Positions 15,372-24,262 are shown, counted from the stretch's first letter. The stretch is DNA of 64,000 nucleotides from Sinorhizobium fredii (GCF_002944405.1 NZ_CP024308.1:62001-126000); one strand, 5' to 3'. Made by a program: numbers and translations. The notes: generated from the letters alone by a model not told the origin.

Positions 15372-17834
15372 TCATCCCGGCTCGGTCGTGAACATCCCGC
15401 CGCGGGCGGAACGAGCGAGCTCCAGTGCCTGCGGACCGGGCATGGGGCGTGCGATCAGGTAACCCTGCGCCTCATCGAAGCCTTCTGCCTTGATCAGCTC
15501 GTACTGGTTCTTGCGCTCCACACCTTCTACCGTCGTTACGATGCCGAGTGAGCGGCCGATCGCGGCAACCGCTCGAACAATTGCCAGGGACTCCCGACCT
15601 TCCGGGAGATCGGTGATGAAACTGCGGTCGACCTTGATTTTATCGAACGGAAAGGTTCTGAGATAACCAAGCGAGGAGAAGCCGGTCCCGAAATCGTCAA
15701 TTGCAATCTTTACGCCGAGTCGTCGGATCGCCTTCAGTGTCTGAAGATTGCCGTCGCAGTCGTCGAGCAACACCGTCTCGGTGATCTCCAGCTGCAGGCG
15801 CGAGGCATCCAGGCCCGTCTCATCCAAAATGCTGCACACGCTCGCGGCGAGGCGCCGGTTTCTGAATTGCAGCGGTGAAAGGTTGACAGCCACACCGATA
15901 TGGGAGGGCCACTTGACCGCTTCGGTACAAGCCTGACGAAGGATCCACTCGCCAAGCGGACCAATCAGGCCGGTTTCCTCGGCAACAGGAATGAACTCGG
16001 CCGGCGACACCTGGTCTCTTTGCGGATGTGGCCAGCGCGCCAGCGCCTCAAATGTCGTAATCTCGCCTGTATGAAGGTTGACGAGCGGCTGGTAGTGGAC
16101 TTCCAGATCGCCGTTTTCGAGCGCCTGTCGCAGTGAAACTCGCATTTGCTGCACCGCCTGCAGATGCGCATCGATTCCAGGCTCATACTGGACATATGTG
16201 CCACGCCCGTCGGACTTGGCCCGGTCGAGCGCCACGTCTGCAGCCTTGATCAGTTCGTCGACCGGCTGGCCACTCTTCGGAGCAGCCGCAAGTCCGACAA
16301 TAACCCCAAGATCGACATGCGTGCCGGCGAGTTCATACGGTACTTCGATGACATCGATCAGCTGCTGGGCCAGCAAACGGGCCTCAGCATCGCTATTGAT
16401 CCCAACGCGCAAGACGACAAATTCGCCGCCACCCAAGCGACAGAGGATGTCGGATTGCCTAAGACAGTTTTGTAGCCGTTCAGCCACACGGCGCAACAGC
16501 AGGTCGCCGGTAGCGCGACCATAGGCGTCGTTGACCGCCTTAAAGCCATCGAGGTCAAGGCAGAGAACTGCGATTCTCGTCCCCGGGGCGATCTTGTCCG
16601 ACAGGCGCTCGAACTCCTCGCGCAGGAACTGACGGTTCGGCAAGCCGGTCAGCGCATCGTGGCGCGCCATGTGATGAATTTGCTTCTGCGCCAGCAATCG
16701 CTCCTGTTCCGCGTTACGGCGTTCGGTGATGTCGAGCGCAATGCCGACGAAGCCGAGAAACTTGCCGTCCGTTGCAAAGCGCGGTTGTCCTATGTCGATG
16801 ATCCAGGCCGAGCCTCCGCCGGCGCGTTTCAGACGATATTCCATCTGGACGGGCTTGCGGCGGTGGAAGGCCTCGTAAAAGACTCGATCGACAGCGTTCC
16901 GGTCATCGGGATGGACGGCATTCAACCAGCCTTTTCCGGCCGCCTGTTCGGCGGTCTGGCCGGTCGTCTCGAGCCAGAGCCGGCTGTGGTAGTCGTCTTC
17001 GCCGTCTTCGCCAGTCGCCCAGATCATCACCGGCGCGTCGTCGGCGATTGCCCTGAAACGGGCCTCGCTCTCCTTCAGGGCTTCGAACATCTTGCGACGA
17101 TCATCGATATTCTCGACCGTGCCGTACCATCGACGGATGCTTCCGTCTTCGGTCCTGCGGGCGGCGGCACGACCGCGGAACCAACTGTAGCCGCCCTCCG
17201 CGGCCGCCAGGCGGAACTCGATATCGAGCGGCTCTCCGGTCTTGAGCGATTTCGACCACTCTCGCTGAACGTCGTTCAGGTCGTCGGGGTGCATCGCCTT
17301 TGCCCATCCCCCTCCGAGCGCTTCCTTTGCGGCAAAGCCGGTATTTTCCCATCGCGGACCCATCTCCAGAACCTGCCCCGATGGATCTGCCGTCCAAGGC
17401 GCCTGCGGATGCAGTTCCACAAGCGCGCGATGATGCTCCTCGCTGGCCTGAAGCTCCGCCTCCACTCTTCGCTGTTCGGTGACATCCAGGATCGTCGCGA
17501 CTATGATCGTTTCGCTCGCGTCCGTTCGCGTCAGCTTGGCTCGACAGGTCCGTATCAGAAGAGACCTCAGCTCTCCTCCCGCTCGGGCGATATCTGCCTC
17601 GACCGAAACCTCCTCTCCGGTACAAAGCACGCGCTTGTCGATCTCGCGAATCCGATCCGCTTCCGCCGCCGGCCGAATGTCGTAATCCGTGCGGCCGATC
17701 AGGTCGCCCGGTCTTCGCCCGACCAGCGAGCAAGCCGCCTCGTTGAGGAAGCGGAAGCGAAACTGCTCGTCCTTGACAATGATGGGTAGGGCGATTGCGT
17801 TGAGGAGGACCTCGAGATCGGCGCCGAAAGTCAA
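15372..17834 (-). CDS. PAS-GGDEF-EAL signalling protein with degenerate GGDEF motif
   Basis: An 820-residue cytoplasmic sensor with no visible membrane helix. Three PAS/PAC modules occupy about residues 8-120, 130-250 and 255-375. A GGDEF domain spans about 385-545 and an EAL domain about 560-805. The active-site motif reads RLGGGEFVVL, so the usual GGDEF aspartate is glycine. The inhibitory RxxD site (RQSD, five residues upstream) is kept. The EAL domain has FEALARW, EITETVLLDD and IDDFGTGFSSL, the residues of active phosphodiesterases. Net c-di-GMP breakdown is the likely output. The TTG start at 17834 is preceded by GGAG at a spacing of 6, with an in-frame stop just upstream. Confidence 0.88.
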   Translation of the reverse strand: MTFGADLEVLLNAIALPIIVKDEQFRFRFLNEAACSLVGRRPGDLIGRTDYDIRPAAEADRIREIDKRVLCTGEEVSVEADIARAGGELRSLLIRTCRAKLTRTDASETIIVATILDVTEQRRVEAELQASEEHHRALVELHPQAPWTADPSGQVLEMGPRWENTGFAAKEALGGGWAKAMHPDDLNDVQREWSKSLKTGEPLDIEFRLAAAEGGYSWFRGRAAARRTEDGSIRRWYGTVENIDDRRKMFEALKESEARFRAIADDAPVMIWATGEDGEDDYHSRLWLETTGQTAEQAAGKGWLNAVHPDDRNAVDRVFYEAFHRRKPVQMEYRLKRAGGGSAWIIDIGQPRFATDGKFLGFVGIALDITERRNAEQERLLAQKQIHHMARHDALTGLPNRQFLREEFERLSDKIAPGTRIAVLCLDLDGFKAVNDAYGRATGDLLLRRVAERLQNCLRQSDILCRLGGGEFVVLRVGINSDAEARLLAQQLIDVIEVPYELAGTHVDLGVIVGLAAAPKSGQPVDELIKAADVALDRAKSDGRGTYVQYEPGIDAHLQAVQQMRVSLRQALENGDLEVHYQPLVNLHTGEITTFEALARWPHPQRDQVSPAEFIPVAEETGLIGPLGEWILRQACTEAVKWPSHIGVAVNLSPLQFRNRRLAASVCSILDETGLDASRLQLEITETVLLDDCDGNLQTLKAIRRLGVKIAIDDFGTGFSSLGYLRTFPFDKIKVDRSFITDLPEGRESLAIVRAVAAIGRSLGIVTTVEGVERKNQYELIKAEGFDEAQGYLIARPMPGPQALELARSARGGMFTTEPG

Positions 17835-18252
17835 ATGCTACTCCGATGATCTCAGTTGCGGTTTCTCATAGCGCCTCACATGACGGTGGCGAAAAGCGCG
17901 TTGCCGATATCGGCTCCGCAGCGGCCGAGCCGGGCTATGATCCGTGTTTCAAAGGCGAAATGGCGCGCACTGGCACCTTTTCAACACCCTAGAGTGGCAG
18001 CAGTTAACAAGAAATTGACGGCTCGGTCCCGACAACGAAGTTGTGCAAACCTTGCAAATCACATGAGGTTTCCCATGGATTCCGCTTTCGTCGTGGTAAG
18101 GTCTTGGAGAGCGCCTCTGCCGATAGGCGGCTTTGTTAACCCGTCTTTCGCTCGGGCGAATACAGGCTTCGAACCACTCCTGGTCACAAAGATAACCGGG
18201 CGGGAAACAAGAGCTCAACAGCATCTCCGTCCGGCTTGCTCAAGGTGGGATT
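17835..18252. other. Intergenic region of 418 bp
   Basis: This is the divergent upstream region of the PAS-GGDEF-EAL gene and the SyrB-like gene at 18253. I see no convincing gene, repeat or strong promoter in it. Confidence 0.4.
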
Positions 18253-18870
18253 ATGAAAACACCGTGGAAATTCCTGGCCCAACTGACGTCGCGGCGACCG
18301 TCGGCGCAAGCGCAACAGAGTTCGATCGGCAATAGCGCCGATTCCAAGGCTTTCGAGAGCGAAGCGGAGCATACGCCCGCACTTCGGCTGAGTTTGAGGA
18401 TCGCTGCCAGCCCACCCGCTCATGATGAGGAAGTCTCGGTTGATCAGGCGTCAATGGCATCGGAGTCGATGGCATCGGAAAAGGCGAAAGGCGATGACGA
18501 TGTCGCGCAGGCGCTAACACAGGCGATTGATGCTGAAGAGACTCAAGCAACTGCGCGTCATGACGTCGACCATTCAGCTGTCGAAGCGAATTCATTGGTT
18601 CCAAAAAGCGCGGCAAGCACAAGGTCGCATGACAAACCGCGGGTCAAGCGTCGACGTGGTAAGAGCGCCAACGGCGAGTCGGCTGCGCAGAGCGCTGTCG
18701 CCGCAAAGCCCCATCAAATCTTGCCGCCCTCGTCTTCACGTGACGTGTTCTTTCATGAAGCGGCAACGCTCGATGAAGAAATCAAAATGCTGAGGATCCA
18801 CCTCGCTCAAAAGCTTCAGCTGCAGAACGGTCAGCTTAAGAAGATGCTCGAGCGGTTCGACGTATCGTGA
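18253..18870 (+). CDS. SyrB-like family protein with C-terminal coiled coil
   Basis: A 205-residue hydrophilic protein. The first 150 residues are low-complexity, rich in Ala, Ser and charged residues, with a basic patch KPRVKRRRGKS near 130. The last 35 residues form a leucine-zipper-like helix (EEIKMLRIHLAQKLQLQN then GQLKKMLERFDVS). This ending is clearly related to the ends of the proteins at 19912 (SyrB) and 20627. The N-terminus MKTPWKF also resembles MKTPQRRF of the protein at 20627. The ATG follows AAGGTGGG. A regulatory, DNA- or protein-binding role is inferred from the SyrB relation only. Confidence 0.65.
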   Translation: MKTPWKFLAQLTSRRPSAQAQQSSIGNSADSKAFESEAEHTPALRLSLRIAASPPAHDEEVSVDQASMASESMASEKAKGDDDVAQALTQAIDAEETQATARHDVDHSAVEANSLVPKSAASTRSHDKPRVKRRRGKSANGESAAQSAVAAKPHQILPPSSSRDVFFHEAATLDEEIKMLRIHLAQKLQLQNGQLKKMLERFDVS

Positions 18871-19025
18871 GCTTGGCGGCGCTACCGATAAGCGGGCACT
18901 TGCGTCATCCTTGCCTGGCGGCGAAGGCCTCGCCGCCGCCACTCACTTAAAAGCGTGCGAGAGCCTGCTGAGCAGGCAGCCATCAATCGGCTCAGTATGT
19001 ACTCGCCGCTGGGCGCGCTGCACTC

Positions 19026-19232
19026 TCAGGACAGCCCCGCGACAATACTCAAGCCCAGGTCGTCGCGAACCCCTGCTTGATAGGCGTTGATGAGCTTTGC
19101 GGCGAGCGCTTCAGCTTCGTCAGATTTGCGTGACAAGGCGCGCCTTTGCAGCTCGTCCTGGAAGGCCTTTCCGATCATCTCGAATTCGTCAGGCCCAATT
19201 GGATCGAAACTCAAGTTTTGAGCTGGATTCAT
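19026..19232 (-). CDS. Conserved small protein, 68 residues, function unknown
   Basis: The ATG at 19232 is preceded by GAGGGG at good distance, so the longer upstream frame (to 19352) is not needed. The protein is MNPAQNLSFDPIGPDEFEMI at its start, then an amphipathic helical part with DELQRRALSRKSDEAEALAA and a C-terminal AYQAGVRDDLGLSIVAGLS. The style is that of small rhizobial plasmid proteins. I do not recognise a family. It stands alone between SyrB-like genes on the opposite strand. Confidence 0.55.
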   Translation of the reverse strand: MNPAQNLSFDPIGPDEFEMIGKAFQDELQRRALSRKSDEAEALAAKLINAYQAGVRDDLGLSIVAGLS

Positions 19233-19352
19233 CGTTCCCCTCTCTCCGTCATCCGATGCGACGGAAGACGCTCTGCTGGTTTGAAAAGATGCAGCTTGGA
19301 GATTTATCGAAGGTGAGCTGTTCTTACGGCCGGGCCATTCGTATCGGTCCAC

Positions 19353-19911
19353 TGCAGGGCCGCAATGGCGGAGCCGAATAGCAGAGCCGGTATAGCTAGA
19401 GCTCCCATGAGCCTGAGCATTTGGAGCCGACGTGTGCGCTTTCCATCCCAGTCGTAAGCCATTGCTACGCCCCTGCTAATCGGACAGTACCGCCAAGATA
19501 AAACCAGAGAACCACTGTCCGGTCGAGTCTCTTTTCAAGTACTACTTATAAACGAATCTCAGGCGCAGTATTTGCGTGTCCAAAGTGCGTCGGTGGAAAA
19601 ACGGGAAGTAGAGGCAACCGACGTCGGCGACCGTCTTGCCGTGACGGCGGCACGATCTCTAGGAGGGGTGCCCAGCGGCATCCCTACCGTTCGCGCTCGC
19701 GCCGAACCGTACGGGTCGCCACGATCGTCAGGTTGGGCGCCAGTGGTAAGCAGGGCGCCGGTTATTTCACGTGAGAGCGGGGAGCCTCAGCGTCGATCGT
19801 CAGCCAGGAACAAGCAAATTCAACCATCCGTAAAGCAGGACCATGATGGTTGTGTTGACTCTGTGGTGCACTCAGCCGAAAACAGACGATCACTAAAGGA
19901 GGGAATTGCTG
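19353..19911. other. Intergenic region of 559 bp upstream of syrB
   Basis: Open frames here (for example 19572-19919) show no family resemblance and no ribosome site. It probably holds the syrB promoter, but no clear -35/-10 pair stands out. Confidence 0.4.
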
Positions 19912-20373
19912 ATGGCTGACGAGAGTAATGCGGCACCAGTTGCCGTGGCTGGGGCGACGGACGCAGAAGTGAAAGCACCGACGGCTAAGAAGCAGAGGCC
20001 GCCTCGGCGTCCGAAGGCGGCCGCCGAGCCGGTGCAAGCTACATCAAAGGCGGCGGCCGCTAAGCGCAGAGGGTATAGCGAGCAAGAGAAGAGCGAGAAG
20101 CTGAAGCTGATCGAGACGCAAGTCACCGAGGGCAGCACGCTTAAGGACGCTATCAAGAGCGCCGCCATATCGGAGCAGACCTACTATCAGTGGAAAGGTG
20201 CTGCCAAGCCCGTGGAAAAAAAGGCCACGAAGGGCACCAAGCCCGGTACGGTCGGCGACGAGTTGGCAGATCTTGTCCAGCTCGAAGAGGAAAACCAGAG
20301 GCTCCGCAAGCAACTGGCGGAGAAGCTGCGCGCCGAAAATGCCGAACTGCGCAAGAGGCTCGGTCTCGACTAA
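19912..20373 (+). CDS. syrB: SyrB-type symbiosis regulator
   Basis: A 153-residue protein that I recognise as a SyrB homologue. It has the start MADESN, an Ala/Lys-rich linker, then a transposase-like helix-turn-helix (YSEQEKSEKLKLIETQVTEG and STLKDAIKSAAISEQTYYQW). It ends in a coiled coil, LEEENQRLRKQLAEKLRAEN with AELRKRLGLD. In Sinorhizobium meliloti SyrB lowers expression of syrM, which controls nodulation and exopolysaccharide genes. The ATG at 19912 follows AGGAGGG. A TTG two codons earlier is less likely. Its presence is the best single hint that the replicon is a rhizobial, perhaps symbiotic, plasmid. No syrM or nod gene is in the window. Confidence 0.82.
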   Translation: MADESNAAPVAVAGATDAEVKAPTAKKQRPPRRPKAAAEPVQATSKAAAAKRRGYSEQEKSEKLKLIETQVTEGSTLKDAIKSAAISEQTYYQWKGAAKPVEKKATKGTKPGTVGDELADLVQLEEENQRLRKQLAEKLRAENAELRKRLGLD

Positions 20374-20626
20374 CAAGGACGCAAATGCGCGGGGGACAGT
20401 CTCTTCGGCGTCCTCCGTGTCGCGCCGGACGCTTTTATCCCTCTTTGGCATTGTCGCGACAAACGAAAGCCCTGCTGTTCCCCCGCTCTTGTCGGGTGAA
20501 AGGCACCCCGGCTGCGGCTGGCGAGCGGTTGAAGCGCGCGAGGAAGGGCTGTATTGGTGAGCCTGCAGGAATGCAGCGGCGCCAATCGGTGTTGATTTTT
20601 TCCACGGTGCTGGGGATCGGAAGTAG

Positions 20627-21238
20627 ATGAAGACGCCACAACGGAGATTCGTTGTTGAATTCAAGTCGGGGCGACGCCAGCCAAAAGCCCAGACAAACTC
20701 AATCTGGGGAGACACAGATCTCAAGGCTTTGTCCCGCGAAGTAGAAGATGCGGCGCCGCATCTGTTCAACTCAAATGAAGCACCTGTAACGCCGGCCTCA
20801 GCTGAAGCTCGGCCGGCTGATCCGCTCAATGCAAAGTCTGTCAACGAACGCGCCGACTATGTCGACGGTGCACGAGCAGCGATAGCCTCTGCCGACGGCG
20901 TAGAGGTCGGTGTCCCGAAGCACAATGAGGCCGATCATCCGGCCGAAGCGGTTGTTGAAGTGCAGGAGAGCCAATCGCCACCGCCGCCGCGAACGACATC
21001 AGCGGGAACCCCTCGAAAGCGCGCCAAGCGCGCCGCCGCCCAGACGATCGCGCACAACTCGAAGCTTGGCCACGAGGGTCGAAAGGCGGAAGCCAGGCCT
21101 AACGACAATCCGATCTCGCTCGACGAGATTGCAGCGCTCGACGCAGAGAACAAGCGTCTGAAGAGGTTGCTGGCCGCACAGCTTCGTGCACAGAACCTCC
21201 GGCTCAAGGAGATGCTCGAACGCTTTGATGCCGAATAG
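20627..21238 (+). CDS. SyrB-like family protein, second long paralogue
   Basis: A 203-residue protein. The N-terminal 50 residues look structured and conserved (MKTPQRRFVVEFKSGRRQPK, then NSIWGDTDLKALSREVE). The middle is low-complexity. A basic patch TPRKRAKRAAAQT leads to a C-terminal coiled coil, LDAENKRLKRLLAAQLRAQN then LRLKEMLERFDAE. That tail is shared with the proteins at 18253 and 19912. The N-terminal block resembles hypothetical regulators seen in rhizobial genomes. GGAAG precedes the ATG. The function is unknown. It could form hetero-oligomers with SyrB through the zipper. Confidence 0.66.
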   Translation: MKTPQRRFVVEFKSGRRQPKAQTNSIWGDTDLKALSREVEDAAPHLFNSNEAPVTPASAEARPADPLNAKSVNERADYVDGARAAIASADGVEVGVPKHNEADHPAEAVVEVQESQSPPPPRTTSAGTPRKRAKRAAAQTIAHNSKLGHEGRKAEARPNDNPISLDEIAALDAENKRLKRLLAAQLRAQNLRLKEMLERFDAE

Positions 21239-21380
21239 CGAGGTGGCACCGGGTCGGGGCAGTAAAACCCGCTGAGGCGCAAGTTCCGCCGACAGCCTAC
21301 GCGAGCTGCGCTACCCGATGCCACGCCGGTTCTCGCGACTTTGCACTACTGAGAGGTTGGGTGTGAGGACCTGGATATTG

Positions 21381-21620
21381 CTAAGCCGGGCGGAACGTGG
21401 AGGTCGGCACCTGGAGTGCAGCGGCGATGCGCCTGAGCCTGCCGGGGTCGACATCAGCACCCAGTTCAATCCTTGTGATTTCCGCGCCAGTGAGGCCGCA
21501 GGTCAGGGAGAGGTCCTCGACGCTATATCCCACGGCCTCGCGAGATTGCTTGACAGCGAAACCTATATCGACGCGGCCCGCGCACGTCCCAACGTCCAGG
21601 TTGATGGTAGCCTTTGTCAT
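21381..21620 (-). CDS. Small Cro/C1-type helix-turn-helix protein
   Basis: A 79-residue protein starting at an ATG with AAGGAG seven bases upstream. The longer frame to 21725 is not needed. The HTH is VDIGFAVKQSREAVGYSVED then LSLTCGLTGAEITRIELGAD, ending in a helix LRRIAAALQVPTSTF. It has only the DNA-binding domain, as in antitoxin-like or plasmid control repressors. No toxin gene is visible beside it. The target is unknown. Confidence 0.7.
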   Translation of the reverse strand: MTKATINLDVGTCAGRVDIGFAVKQSREAVGYSVEDLSLTCGLTGAEITRIELGADVDPGRLRRIAAALQVPTSTFRPA

Positions 21621-21983
21621 GAAATGACTCCTTCGATAATGCGCCAGGAGCGCGCGCTCTTTTCCAAAAGGAAACCTGCAGCCACAAATATGTCGGCTGG
21701 CAGGATCATTGATGTTGCACCGCAATATAGTTCCAAGATATCGCGGTTACAAGGCACCCGCCAGGTGGCGTTCCGCGCACGCCTTGATCCGCGGGATCTA
21801 TCCACCTCTGGAATTCTCCGTGGACAGGGAGTTAGCCTAAAGGCGGGGGATATCGGAACCCGAAATGGACCGGGCGAAGGCTTCGCGGATTCGTGGCTAA
21901 AGACGTTTCCTGTTTTCCCATGGGCAAAACCAAACATTCATGCTAATTCATTGTGCACTGCAGCAAGCCTGACGACGTTCACC
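21621..21983. other. Intergenic region of 363 bp
   Basis: The divergent region between the small HTH gene and the ProQ/FinO gene. No ribosome site precedes the ProQ start strongly, and no other gene is seen. Confidence 0.4.
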
Positions 21984-22457
21984 ATGCCGACCGAACAAAA
22001 ACGCAAATCACCATTCGCGCTGTTTCGCTATCTCTCGGAACGATGGCCCGGTACCTTCGATGCGAAAGAGCCGAAGCCGCTCAAGATCGGCATTCGTGGA
22101 GACATTCGGGCGCTTGATAGCGGATTGTCCGACGAGGATCTGAATAGGGCGCTCCGCGCCTATACCCGAAGGGACAAATACCTGGCCCAATTACGCACGG
22201 GCGTGACGCGGGTTGATCTCAACGGTGATGCCGCGGGTGAAGTGACGGAAGCAGATGCGGCAACGGCCAAGGCGTGGTTGCAGGCTCGTTTCGGCATGGC
22301 AGAGACGGCGTCGTTGCCCCAGCCAGAAGAGCCGGCAGCGTTGGCGAAATCGGATCCCGTGCTCGACAGCAAGGCGAAACTTTCGCCCAGTAAGCCTCAG
22401 GGGTTTATCGTCGAGACGAAGCGCCGCCGCTTACCCAGCCGCCGCTTTGGTCCCTGA
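21984..22457 (+). CDS. ProQ/FinO domain protein
   Basis: A 157-residue protein with a ProQ/FinO RNA-chaperone domain at residues 8-100. Key parts are LFRYLSERWPGTFD, PKPLKIGIRGDI, LNRALRAYTRRDKYLAQLRT and GVTRVDLNG. A basic C-terminal tail follows (KRRRLPSRRFGP). Plasmid FinO-family proteins bind antisense RNA and control conjugation or copy number, and chromosomal ProQ binds many small RNAs. The replicon carries its own mobilisation genes a few kilobases away, so a FinO-like role is conceivable. The frame is open far upstream. The ATG at 21984 fits the domain start but lacks an obvious ribosome site. Confidence 0.8.
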   Translation: MPTEQKRKSPFALFRYLSERWPGTFDAKEPKPLKIGIRGDIRALDSGLSDEDLNRALRAYTRRDKYLAQLRTGVTRVDLNGDAAGEVTEADAATAKAWLQARFGMAETASLPQPEEPAALAKSDPVLDSKAKLSPSKPQGFIVETKRRRLPSRRFGP

Positions 22458-22949
22458 CATTTCGTCGTCGCTCATCCGTGGAAATCTCGACTCGAGCAGA
22501 TCGAATGAGCGCGTTGGTCTCCTTGCGATGCAGCGAAAGTACGCAGGAAGCCAGCGATACCCTCGATCGCCGAGTTGATCGAAGCCGACGAACTTGCGGT
22601 GCTTGATTCAGAAAACGCATTATAGCGGGGTATTTGAGCTTCAATCGGCTGCCGACGGCAACGCACCGCCCGGACTCGTTTGGAGGCCTGCTCTCCGCGA
22701 TGGCAAGCGTCTTCAGCAACTCGATATCGCGCACCGGTCTGGTAAATGGAAGAGCCTTGCGGCGGGGGCTTCCGCTTCTTCGCCTCCCGAGGGATGCGAT
22801 TTCTTCCAGCAACACGGCAACCATCCAAGGGTCGAGGTCACCGCGCCCATTCTTGGCGGTTACACAGCTGCTGAAGTAGTTCCTCAGGAAGGCGCCCGAT
22901 TAAAATGCCGGCAGAATTTATGCCCGCGGTATCGTTGCCGATTGGGATG
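22458..22949. other. Region of 492 bp without a supported gene
   Basis: Overlapping frames on both strands (22405-22824 and 22472-22828 minus, 22594-23172 plus) show no family resemblance. It could hold decayed coding sequence. Confidence 0.35.
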
Positions 22950-23240
22950 TCACAGGGTCCGTTCCAAGAGCATTTTCAGTGTCCTGATGACGTCGGCCGC
23001 ATCCACCAGAGCATCCTTGACCTCTTCCGCCGAAAGGTCACGAGCCCTCTCCGATGATATCCGAAGATCGATCAAGACGTCTCGTGCATGGTGGGCCCCT
23101 TCAGCGCCAGTTTGCTCGCGCATGTCGCGGATGGTGTCTATCGAGCGGTCAAGGAGCCGGCTTATCTCATAGTGTGTCAGCTGGCCGGGCCCGTTCGCCG
23201 CCCTGATCAGCTCTGCGATGAAATCGGTCGTAAGGCTCAT
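22950..23240 (-). CDS. Small alpha-helical protein of unknown function
   Basis: A 96-residue acidic protein beginning MSLTTDFIAELIRAANGPGQ and continuing with EISRLLDRSIDTIRDMREQ and a C-terminal helix ADVIRTLKMLLERTL. Codon third positions are strongly GC-rich, which supports coding. The upstream ribosome site is weak. It resembles no family I can name. The composition is typical of rhizobial plasmid proteins. Confidence 0.55.
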   Translation of the reverse strand: MSLTTDFIAELIRAANGPGQLTHYEISRLLDRSIDTIRDMREQTGAEGAHHARDVLIDLRISSERARDLSAEEVKDALVDAADVIRTLKMLLERTL

Positions 23241-23479
23241 CGTACCGCTGCAAGTTGCTCTTGGTGGAATTTGTACAGTGCAAGTCCTTGGCAATCAGCC
23301 CCTGGTCTGTCGGGGACTCGCCCAACTCATAGCTGGGCAGTCGAGTCTCAAGCCCATCCGACGTGCTCGCGCTTCGCCAGCTCAGGAAAAGGCCGAACCA
23401 GAAGCGGTACTCCGGCGTGTCCACGCCGCACTGCTGCGTCGATAGCATCTTCTTCAGTCAGGTCTCGCCAGTCGATCAT
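23167..23479 (-). pseudogene. Possible small gene broken by a frameshift
   Basis: An ATG at 23479 with AAAGGA six bases upstream opens a frame (MIDWRDLTEEDAIDAAVRRG) that stops at 23348. From about 23448 the next frame has much higher GC in third codon positions and reads more like protein (CGVDTPEYRFWFGLFLSW), running to 23167. The ribosome site is in one frame and the coding-like signal in the other. A one-base shift near 23435 would join them. The end overlaps the gene at 22950-23240. Both readings are tentative. Confidence 0.28.
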
Positions 23480-23543
23480 TGGTTGTCCTTTAACTGCCGA
23501 GATGCTCGCTTAAAACCGCCAAGCTAAGGTTAGGGAACTTGGC

Positions 23544-24018
23544 CTATCTTCTTGCAAAGGGAGCTGAAGCTTCGGCGAGCAGTGATGCGGGTTTCCTTCC
23601 CAGCCCCGTTGCGCGTGCGAGTTCCGCGCGCTGCATGGCATAGTTCGGAGCTGTCATCGGTGATAATCGACTGGAAGCTTCCACTTTTCACGATACTGCT
23701 CCGGTGTCAGACCGTACTTCGCCATCAGATGGCGCCTGAGCGATTTGAATCGCTTGCCGTCCTCCAGACAGATGAGGAAGTCGTCTGTCACGGAGTTCTT
23801 GACCGGACTGCGGGGCGTCGCTCCTCAGCGGAGGACTCGATTCTGGATAGTCCAGAACTCCCATCCAGCGAGTTGTAAGTTTGCTGAATGAGATGCGGGA
23901 GCTCGGCCGCGGAAATGACATTGCGGCTCAAATAGGCGGACACGATGCGGCTGGTGAGCTCAAGTCTCCGTTCCTTTATCTCTGAGCGCGATTCCGTCAA
24001 TGTTCTTCTCTGCAGCAT
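23544..24018 (-). pseudogene. Frameshifted MucR/Ros-type zinc-finger regulator
   Basis: Three minus-strand frames together spell a MucR/Ros protein. Frame 1 (24018 to about 23795) gives LELTSRIVSAYLSRNVISAA and PHLIQQTYNSL, the family N-terminus. Frame 2 (about 23795 to 23658) gives DDFLICLEDGKRFKSLRRHL and GLTPEQYREKWKLPVDY, the zinc-finger core. Frame 3 (to 23544) gives MTAPNYAMQRAELARATGLG and a short tail. Two small indels, near 23795 and 23660, break it. MucR/Ros proteins control exopolysaccharide and virulence genes in rhizobia and Agrobacterium. As it stands, only an N-terminal fragment could be made. Confidence 0.72.
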
Positions 24019-24019
24019 G

Positions 24020-24262
24020 TCACCAATTGTAATCGATCCGTGTAATGAGCAGGAATTTCGGTCGGAAGGAAGGCGGCGCGCGAGAAAGGCGATAACTATC
24101 GACGGTTTTTGGACGTCTCTTGTTCTTCATTTCTGATGTCCTTGCGGAATTGAGACCGCAGAGTCTCTCGAGTTTTCTGTCGTGATTGCTTATTCGGTTT
24201 CGCCCAAGTTCATCGGCATCCTTTCTTGGCGCGGCGAGGTAAGCATCGACTTCAGAGATCAA
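24020..24262 (-). CDS. Possible small protein coupled to the WGR gene
   Basis: A TTG at 24262 overlaps the stop of the WGR-domain gene (TTGA) and opens an 80-residue frame. Its start (ISEVDAYLAAPRKDADELGR then NRISNHDRKLERL) resembles short rhizobial DNA-binding-like proteins. The C-terminal half is less convincing and may be shifted or decayed. Function unknown. Confidence 0.3.
   Translation of the reverse strand: MISEVDAYLAAPRKDADELGRNRISNHDRKLERLCGLNSARTSEMKNKRRPKTVDSYRLSRAPPSFRPKFLLITRIDYNW

Noticed and set aside
22405..22828. Two overlapping minus-strand frames
   Set aside because: Neither has a ribosome site, a domain or a recognisable pattern.
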